NCBI GenBank assembly: GCA_947462335.1
Contig: OX381713.1
Location: forward strand, 19,274,381-19,338,380
Source: Harmothoe impar
Taxonomy: Eukaryota > Annelida > Polychaeta > Phyllodocida > Polynoidae
DNA length: 64,000 nucleotides
Direction of reading: 5' to 3'
In this document: one piece after another, positions 57,650-64,000 of the stretch
Layout of the letters: each line of letters opens with the position of its first letter
How positions within the stretch are numbered: position 1 is the first letter of the stretch
Translations under genes and position numbers: made by a program
The notes under the pieces: generated by a model
What the model was told of the DNA's origin: nothing
Databases searched by the model: none
Seen by the model: only the letters and a program-made list of their open reading frames with translations

Positions 57650-58130
57650 GTCAAGATGTGACTGGTATAATGGTGATGTATACCCACTGCATCACCTGGT
57701 GGATGGGTGGCAATATGTAGACTGCCTTCCTCAAAACCTTTCTGCCCCTCCTCAACAGGTTCAAACTGGCCACCCTTTGTAACACAAAGCCTCTTCTGCT
57801 AACATGGGGCGACATGTTTTTGGTGCCAACCTCAAGAGTGGTCCAAATTATTTTTGCCCCCCCCCCCTCTCAAGGGGTACAAATATAGTTTTTCCCCCAC
57901 CAAACCCCTGTTGTTTAAAACTTACCACTCCCTAATGCCCTCTGAACTAGAGTCAACATATAAATGCCCCATCTGTCTCCCTTTATTTGCTCGCTTTGTG
58001 TTGTTTTCCCCATGCTGGTCTCGATAAGAGTACCCAATCCATCTTCCAGTGTATGTCTAATGCTATTCATTCCTGCCCCCTCACTAAACAACAAGGAAAG
58101 GGCAAGCTACCAATCTGAAAAAAAACTTGC
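57650..58130 (+). repeat. dispersed segmental repeat, copy of 39130-39440 with insertions
   Basis: CACCTGGTGGATGGGTGGCA, GACTGCCTTCCTCAAA, then an insertion of about 200 bp, then CTAATGCCCTCTGAACTAGA, AGTCAACATATAAATGCCCC, GTGTTGTTTTCCCCATGCTG and ATCCATCTTCCAGTGTATGT. The 39.2 kb copy runs straight across and shows the uninterrupted state. Confidence 0.85.
57835..57932. mobile_element. decayed relative of the Harbinger-type MITE at 23063
   Basis: AGAGTGGTCCAAATTATTTTTG and C(10) at the left, and ACCCCTGTTGTTTAAAACTTACCACTCCC at the right, resemble the termini at 23063-23279 (GGGAGTGGTCATTTTTTAAC). The right end is followed by TAA. It sits within the extra sequence of this segmental copy. 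The left end is eroded, and about 100 bp of further inserted DNA precedes it. Confidence 0.6.
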
Positions 58131-58139
58131 TGACCAATA

Positions 58140-60150
58140 CGAAATAGAAATAAGCTCAACAGGTCCAACATGTAAACATCCTGATATGGTTGTACACACG
58201 TATGTTTTTGAGAAAATTGTGTATTTATACTGAACAGTGATGATGAGATAACAGTGTCTTTTATTTTCATTTGATAATGGCGACATATATCATTTGATGG
58301 CTCCATCATAATATGAAAATTGTCAAGGACTATGTATTCATACACATTGACTCAACCTTGAACGCCAGCATGCTATCACCTTACATCAACCACTGTCATG
58401 GTTGCATGGATTAGATTACAGTATCAATATGATGAGCTCTAAAGGCTAGTTAAAGTTAATGTTGTATAGGCAATAGCCCCCTTTACCTGTGCTGTACCTT
58501 AATGTACTGGGGCTATAGTTACCTATCAGATGTAACTGCCATGCAATACCCAACTCTGCAGGAAATCAGGTACCACAGCACTGGGTAGGTGGACAACAAT
58601 TCTTAATATGTTAAGTTATCATGTTTTCTATTTCTTCTCTGAGCCCAATTTCCTTTTGTCAATGGTCTAAGTTCTGAATCTGTCTGTGGTTTTTCATAAA
58701 TGAAATCTTAGAAAATGAAGTATTTGACTTCGCTGTATACTAGTCGGACACAAAGAGCTAAATCTTGGACATCATATGAATAGGCAAAACAAATCAATAC
58801 ACGATCTGCATTCAATAATTTAACACACAAAAAAGCAGGGAGATGAATGACTAATTTTTCTCACCTATTGTGTTGTCCAAAAAGAATACTCCCACACACT
58901 ATAAATGTGCCCTTGACGCGGCTCGCCGCCACCTTCTATAAGTGCCATAACTCTTCCCCCTTGTTTCCAATTGCTTTGTCTTGTGTATTTAACAGGTTCT
59001 ATATTCACCCTATGGATACCCTTTCCCCATTTATATAGCGTGTGGCAGCCTCTACTGATGCAGTATATATCAACTGTGCCCCCACACACCTACACCATGT
59101 TTCTGAATGATTGGGTTGTGACAACAAATGTAACAGTCATTGAGGAAGCAGAATGACAACCTCAAACATTTTATTGTTTCTAGTTGACTGCACTGTTAAG
59201 CAGGCCACATCTTCCTTTGGTCCGATATTGAAAATACGGATCCTAAAGTCATGAAAAGGAACTAAACCAGGACTAGAAGCCAGCCCCTCCCCCAGGGCTA
59301 TAAAATGGCTTAAAAAACAAACCTCTGTCTTTTTTCTCTATACTGTTGTATGGAGATAAATGTATAACATTAAAAACTATGACGTACATGTACTTATACC
59401 ACTGTTAGTCTAACCCGCAACACCATATGAAGAGTTTCGTTGCAAAAAGCAACAAATCCATTCCAGAATTGAAGCATAATTATGTGGCTCAACACGTGAG
59501 AAGGTACCTTCGCGGGGATTTTTAGTTCTGGTTTTGGCCACCAGGGGCCATCAGAATGGCAAAATAGTGAAAGATATGCCCAAAAATACTTTAGGGTACT
59601 TTTTTATGGAGAATACAGAAGTCTTCTTAGAATTATTCCATCTTTAGTGCTAACATTTTATATTTGGAATGTAAATGGAGTGTTTTCTATGGGAAATTGG
59701 CACATATCACACTTTATGGTTGCCATGGAAACCATATCATGGTTTCTGAATGGAACATTTTGGTCCTAGTCTCTTGGGAATTCCATCAATAACTCAACAT
59801 TTTAAACAGATCTTGAAAATTCCTCCTAGAACTAAATCTACATTAGATATTCACATTTAATTAGCACATTTTTTCAGGAAATCTGACATTTTCAACATTT
59901 TAGTGGTTATTATGGGATACAGTGCGTTTAGAGCTTATTTATGATTTTCAGTTACGAGTAACAACACATGTTCGAGATGTGATTTCCACAAAACTACTAG
60001 GAGTATCTTAGCTTTTGATATCTCATTTTAAAGATCATGACACAAACTTTAATCATCAATTCCCCCCTGAATACCCCTTGCCATGTGCCTGGTCACATAT
60101 AGTGATTTCTCTAAGGCTACCATGAAGTCAATTATAATGCCTCGGATATT
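58140..60150. other. non-coding interval, nothing recognised
   Basis: Frames up to 92 codons without domains. No tandem or inverted structure was seen. The stretch from 59500 to 60150 may be the upstream part of the dispersed repeat that follows, but I have no second copy of it in this window. Confidence 0.35.
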
Positions 60151-60154
60151 ATAT

Positions 60155-60320
60155 GTACCTCAGAGAAGACCTCAAGACATGAAAAATAGAATTTTGAGTA
60201 CAAATTGTTTAAAAATGTCATTTTACTTACTCCTACCCTACACCTTTGTCAAAAATTGGTGTCATTTTTCAAAATGGCGCTTATTGCCTTTGGGAACCAC
60301 ACTCTTCATATAAACCCTGG
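60155..60320 (+). repeat. dispersed repeat, copy of 13550-13745
   Basis: CTCAAGACATGAAAAATAGA, CTCCTACCCTACACCTTTGTC, TTGGTGTCATTTTTCAAAATG and GCGCTTATTGCC correspond to the 13.6 kb block. The two lie 46 kb apart in the same orientation. Confidence 0.65.
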
Positions 60321-60729
60321 GTACCCAGGACAGCAGCCTTTCACCCACGAGACAAGCACAGAGTAGCAACAGTTTCTTACTTTCCTTTCTCAACCATCTT
60401 GTAGCCCTGCCAGGTCAGCTTCTTTTCTTGGTCTGGTTCTTCAATATTGTCTTACTTTGTCTCCGCTTTTTTTAACCAGTAGAATGGTTATGCTCCTTAT
60501 TAAGTAAGGCATAGCCCGGGAGCATACAAAACCTTGCTTCAGGTATCAGGTGATACAATAACATCTAAATTCCAGGAATTATTTATCAAAAGAGTAAAAA
60601 TCAGGAGATTACATACAGGTTTCGAATTTGTACATGTACAACAAAGCAAGGTTCATTTTTATTACACCAGTCCCTCTTGCCATATACTGTTATTCTGTGG
60701 GAGTAGTAAATGACGGCTTTTTCTCATGA

Positions 60730-61000
60730 TATACAAGCCATATCCCAGAGAGTAACATCACAATAGCCATGCTATGCTATGACACCCAAGTTTTATGTTC
60801 TTCTCTGGTTGTTTCCTTCCCTCAGATTCCCTGGGTGCCAAGAAACCTATTCATTAGTGTAAACCTTTTGCAACTAGTGATTAAGGGATGTAATGACTAA
60901 AGACCAGTGACCTAACCTTGACACTGGGGCTCTCTACTTTACTTAGGCCAAATGAAACTTCCACTACAATCAAACTTAATCCAGGGAGTAGCTGTTTATC
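60730..61000 (+). repeat. segmental repeat, copy of 44930-45270
   Basis: CAAGCCATATCCCAGAGAGT, CTCAGATTCCCTGGGTGCCA, AGAAACCTATTCATTAGTGT, TGCAACTAGTGATTA and CTAACCTTGACACTGG match the 45 kb copy in order. It lies just before the paralogue of 48180-49060, so a multi-kb unit was duplicated. Confidence 0.82.
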
Positions 61001-61269
61001 AACCTAATACTATCCTGACTTCACACACACACATACATATTTTCTATTTCATGTGTTAAATGGCAGACCCTCTTGGTAAAGAAAGATAAGCTGCATAAAG
61101 ATATTCCAGATAACATGGGTTCTTGGGGCCCATTTGTGTTTTACCACTAGATTTCCCTGACAAAGTTAATACCACATTAGAATGGCTGGGAATATAACAG
61201 ATTTTCAGAATATGTTCTTGAAATGCCATGTTTTATAACCCCATTCTGCATATGAATGAGGAAGTATTT

Positions 61270-62276
61270 TCTGCTGTGTTTAGCTTGATAATGAAGGTCG
61301 TGTCACCTCCACCATAATCACCTACCTACATGTTGTGTCCTGATGCCTCAGCCTAGTGACAAATTGTAACCTCTGGCACTATCCACTCTCAGCCCTTCAA
61401 TCAGCCCCTGACTGATGGCATCGAGTGACAGGTCTGCTTAGGGTAGCTCTCTAAGGCAGTATTAAAGGAGATCATTAGTGACGGACCTCCATTCTGCTAT
61501 GCTATATCCCAACACAACCGCTGAGGATTTATAAATGAAAATTCTAGAATGATAATCAGACAAGACATGGTTAGAATAAGAGTAGAAATGTGTTATTCAC
61601 TTCACAAATCTGTTTATGTAGTTCCCCCTCAAAACTGCGATTGGGTGCTGAATGTACTTAGGGAATTCTATTAATAGTTGACCTGGCCATATCAATGAGA
61701 TCAATCCACCTTACTAAATGTCTCTGTTTGTTCATTAAGTTACAGTATCACCATTTGCAGTTACCTAACTATCATGATAATTTCACAGTCCCCCATAACT
61801 AAGATCTAAGATATACTCTTAAGACTCCCATTTGCTAAGTGATGTGTGCAATGGCAATATGTATTAATGCTGCTAACCCTAGTAACTACACTTAGCTGTC
61901 AGCCATCTAACTGCTAGCTGCATCAAATAGTGTATTAACCACATAGCTAAGCAAGCCATTTGATAAATTTAGCAGTTGGGTGTCTCTAAGCAGTATACAT
62001 GTCTCTCTGGTTACACATGTTTTTCGCTAGGCTAGGTAAGAAGAGTAACGAATGAAAGCATGTGGACACAAATGCTTTTAGGCTGATATTCATCACTTAA
62101 ACTGGTCTTACTCGAGCCTAAATCAAAACAGCATAATTATGTGGTTTGTTAAGACTTTTATACCCATACATATGAATAACCACCAACAAGAGACAAGGCT
62201 CTTACCAGACATAGCTCTGACCATCTCAGTCAGCATCAGTCAGCTTTGTAGCAGATCCAGCATTATTGGTAATGCT
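61270..62276 (+). repeat. segmental duplication, paralogue of 48180-48800
   Basis: Left part of the copy interrupted by the Penelope-like element. Landmarks are CTTGATAATGAAGGTCGTGT, CTCAGCCCTTCAATCAGCCC, GAGCCTAAATCAAAACAGC, AGACATAGCTCTGACC and CAGTCAGCATCAGTCAGC. It ends in GTAATGCT (62269-62276), the left target duplication. Confidence 0.85.
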
Positions 62277-62439
62277 TGATTTGCGGAGAAGTGGGGGTCT
62301 TTGGCCTAGGACTAGTTTCGTCTAGTAAGTTTAACCCATTTGATGTGATGTTGCACAGGCAGTGCATCCACTGTCTTTCCTGCACATAGAGCTCCAAGAT
62401 TCCAGCAGGAGATCTTGGTAGGCTCTTGATAAGCTTAGC

Positions 62440-62740
62440 ACTGTGATATCTAGTCATTTCCATCTTGATGGTTGTTATGGAGGAGGGGGGGGGGGCATAG
62501 GTTGAAGTATCTACCAACCGGTTGATCTTGATTGATGTCTATGTCCCCACTGTGGCCCTGGAATCGGTTCACAATGCTTTCCAGGGTTCGGCCTATATAT
62601 TGTATGCCACAGAATTTGCAAGTGATGGCATGGATGATGTTGCTGCTTTGACAGTTGACAGAAGTCAATGTCTTGAACTTCATACAGGTAGTAGTTGATT
62701 TTATGAAGCCAGTTTTGTTAACTTTTGGGCAGTATTTACA
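62440..62740 (-). pseudogene. GIY-YIG endonuclease domain of the PLE
   Basis: This domain nicks target DNA in PLE retrotransposition. Visible are a Cys-rich lead-in (NCKYC near 62730), the CxxCGxQYIGxT core, an Arg in RFQGH, and a downstream Glu within ILELYVQER in a shifted frame. The core and the distal half are split by the frameshift at the homopolymer near 62487. The order and spacing match canonical PLE C-termini, so the gene was once intact. It is now a pseudogene. Confidence 0.88.
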
Positions 62741-62979
62741 GTTCAGTGGGGTGTTGCATGGGTACTTTCATTTGTGTGCGACCTTGGTTGTGGCTGTCTC
62801 TTGGCTGGTGGATGCTCTCACAAGTTCATCACCTCGGCTTTTATTTCTCCCGTTGCCAAAGTTTGTGCATACTCATGTAGTCTTGAGATTTTTTGTTTGG
62901 TCCCAGTTCTCTGTGAGAATTTGTTTTATTGGGAGTTGCTAGGATTGTGGGTAGTGATGAAATAAAATACGTTTGCTCT

Positions 62980-63265
62980 ACCTCAGTGGAGAAAGGTTGT
63001 AACTGAAAATGTTTTCAACTCAGTGGAGAAAGGTCATAACTGCTTTGTCTTGATCATGTGACCATACATACCATTTAATATGACTATTATAAAGTGTAAC
63101 TTTGCTAGATATAATCTAGAGGTATGGAACCAGTTTGTAGATTAAGTTAAAATGACATGCCTTCAATATTTCATAAATGAGAGAATTCCAAATACACCTA
63201 ATTTTCTAAAAGTGGAAATCTCGGAAAAAAAGAGATTTTCACTTACGACCTTTCTCCACTGAGGT
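62980..63265. mobile_element. MITE nested in the PLE, 286 bp
   Basis: Inverted ends are ACCTCAGTGGAGAAAGGTTG at the left and ACCTCAGTGGAGAAAGGTCG on the inverted right, with inner TAACTGAAAAT facing TAAGTGAAAATCTC. The left terminal motif is repeated directly at about 63017 (CTCAGTGGAGAAAGGTCATA). It separates two halves of the PLE protein that are contiguous in intact PLEs, so it inserted after the PLE. There is no clear target duplication and no coding. Confidence 0.85.
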
Positions 63266-63738
63266 GACGGACTTTATGAGTTTTGTTTTTGGCTTCATTA
63301 GTTCAGAGTGGAGTTGAAGTTTCGTCCTTGTTAGAGAGTCTATGAGAAGTTTGCGTGGGTATTTTCTGCGCAAACTCGTGCAGATGTGTTTTACTCTATA
63401 TGTATAGCTAATAAATTGAGAGTATGGGATGGCTATGACTTCATGTATTAGGTGCTTAGAGGAGTATTAGAAGTAGTTGTGACTGTCGGTGCTGCTTTGA
63501 TGCCCTCAGGAGTTGGGATGTTGTGTAGAGACCTATAAGGACATCAACCCACACTCTGCTAGGAGAGTGGGCCTGACTGGATGCAGGAAGTGAAGTCAAA
63601 GACTAAATCACTGTGCTCTGATTGGTCAGAGCCAATGGGTAACCACGGTACACATAAGCATAGAGAGCCTTGTCAACAAGGCATTCCGTGGTTGTGTAAG
63701 GTGGGGATAAGAAGTCATTTTCTGTTTCCACATGATTT

Positions 63739-64000
63739 GTAATGCTATTCATGCAGTCAGACCATGCAAACCTCCTGTCCCAACAATCCTAATCCAGTTC
63801 CTGATCACTTTCCAAAAACAGAGAATAGTCCAGACAACACACACATCATATTTGATTCATACCAAGTGTGTCCAAACTAGAATGTAGCTGAGGTTTTAAG
63901 GCATTATAGCAGAACACAACACAAATCGGAGTGATAATCTATGTAGGGAATATGTATCAAGATGACTGGGAATGTCTTGTCCTAAACACCAGCAGCATCC
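63739..64000 (+). repeat. segmental duplication, right part after the PLE
   Basis: GTAATGCT then ATTCATGCAGTCAGACCATG, CTAATCCAGTTCCTGATCAC, GCATTATAGCAGAACACAAC, AATCTATGTA, ATCAAGATG and ACACCAGCAGCAT continue the paralogue of 48800-49060. It runs off the end of the window. Confidence 0.85.

Larger units (their letters stand above)
62277..63738 (-). mobile_element. 5'-truncated Penelope-like element (PLE), dead, minus strand
   Basis: Retroelement remnant of 1462 bp including a nested MITE, bounded by an 8-bp direct repeat GTAATGCT (62269-62276 and 63739-63746). The paralogue at 48.79 kb lacks it. On the minus strand it encodes, in order: TDSHNYF (63470-63490) and IPYSQ (63416-63430), conserved just after the reverse transcriptase core of PLEs; after the MITE, a LPIKQIL..NWD and ELVRAS linker; NCKYC; then a GIY-YIG endonuclease with NIIHAITCKFCGIQYIGRT (residues 15-33 from 62683), RF..H, and in another frame ILELYVQERQWMHCL..NGLN (62517-62263). 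In-frame stops occur before YSS, before the linker and before NCKYC, and a frameshift lies at the G(10) run near 62487. The outer 5' part (63525-63738) shows no coding match and is hairpin-rich. The palm domain is missing. Confidence 0.9.

Noticed and set aside
62655..62942. 95-codon plus-strand open frame
   Set aside because: It is the antisense shadow of the Penelope-like coding sequence on the minus strand.
63525..63738. Hammerhead ribozyme in the Penelope-like element
   Set aside because: I looked for the CTGATGA and GAAA core on both strands and did not find it, despite several hairpins.

Overview
This 64 kb window looks like intergenic DNA from a eukaryotic, probably metazoan, nuclear genome. 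It is AT-rich, has no long open reading frames and no bacterial gene organisation, and is full of decayed transposable elements. The mix of a Penelope-like retroelement, many inverted-repeat MITE-type elements, tRNA-derived sequences and foldback-like elements is typical of marine invertebrates such as echinoderms, lancelets, hemichordates or molluscs. I cannot fix the species from sequence alone. I found no intact host protein-coding gene; nearly all open frames are short and fall in repeats.

Layout. 0-5.5 kb holds diverged segmental copies, an 80-bp satellite (3467-4145) and longer repeats on both sides of it. 6-13 kb is a degenerate array of roughly 2-kb units, with two tRNA-derived sequences near 10 kb. 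15.6-21.5 kb repeats much of 0-5.5 kb and also holds an inverted-repeat element (17035-17768) and a broken LINE reverse transcriptase relic (about 18.45-18.6 kb). 23-29 kb holds a TTA-flanked MITE, a CpG-rich promoter-like block and a foldback-like element (24.17-28.63 kb) with an LTR-like segment inside. 32.7-38.6 kb is a second, larger foldback-like element whose arms are tandem 146-bp units, with two other elements inside it. 39-44 kb is a dense run of MITEs. 44.6-46.4 kb holds a perfect 48-bp palindrome, a long hairpin and a composite TIR element containing two tRNA-like sequences. 46-64 kb is more duplicated intergenic DNA with further TIR elements. It ends in a 5'-truncated Penelope-like element on the minus strand (62277-63738), which is itself split by a MITE.

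The main logic of the region is layered: multi-copy, low-identity segmental duplications, later insertions of retroelements and MITEs, and insertions into those insertions. The strongest reading is at 62.1-64.0 kb. There a paralogous empty site at about 48.79 kb, an 8-bp target duplication and a nested MITE give the order of events. Two TIR elements (42225-43532 and 54530-55555) share the terminal skeleton GGGGAGANNGGGGCA and repeat their own terminal motif internally, and may belong to one superfamily. All alignments were made by eye, so boundaries are approximate unless a target-site duplication is stated.
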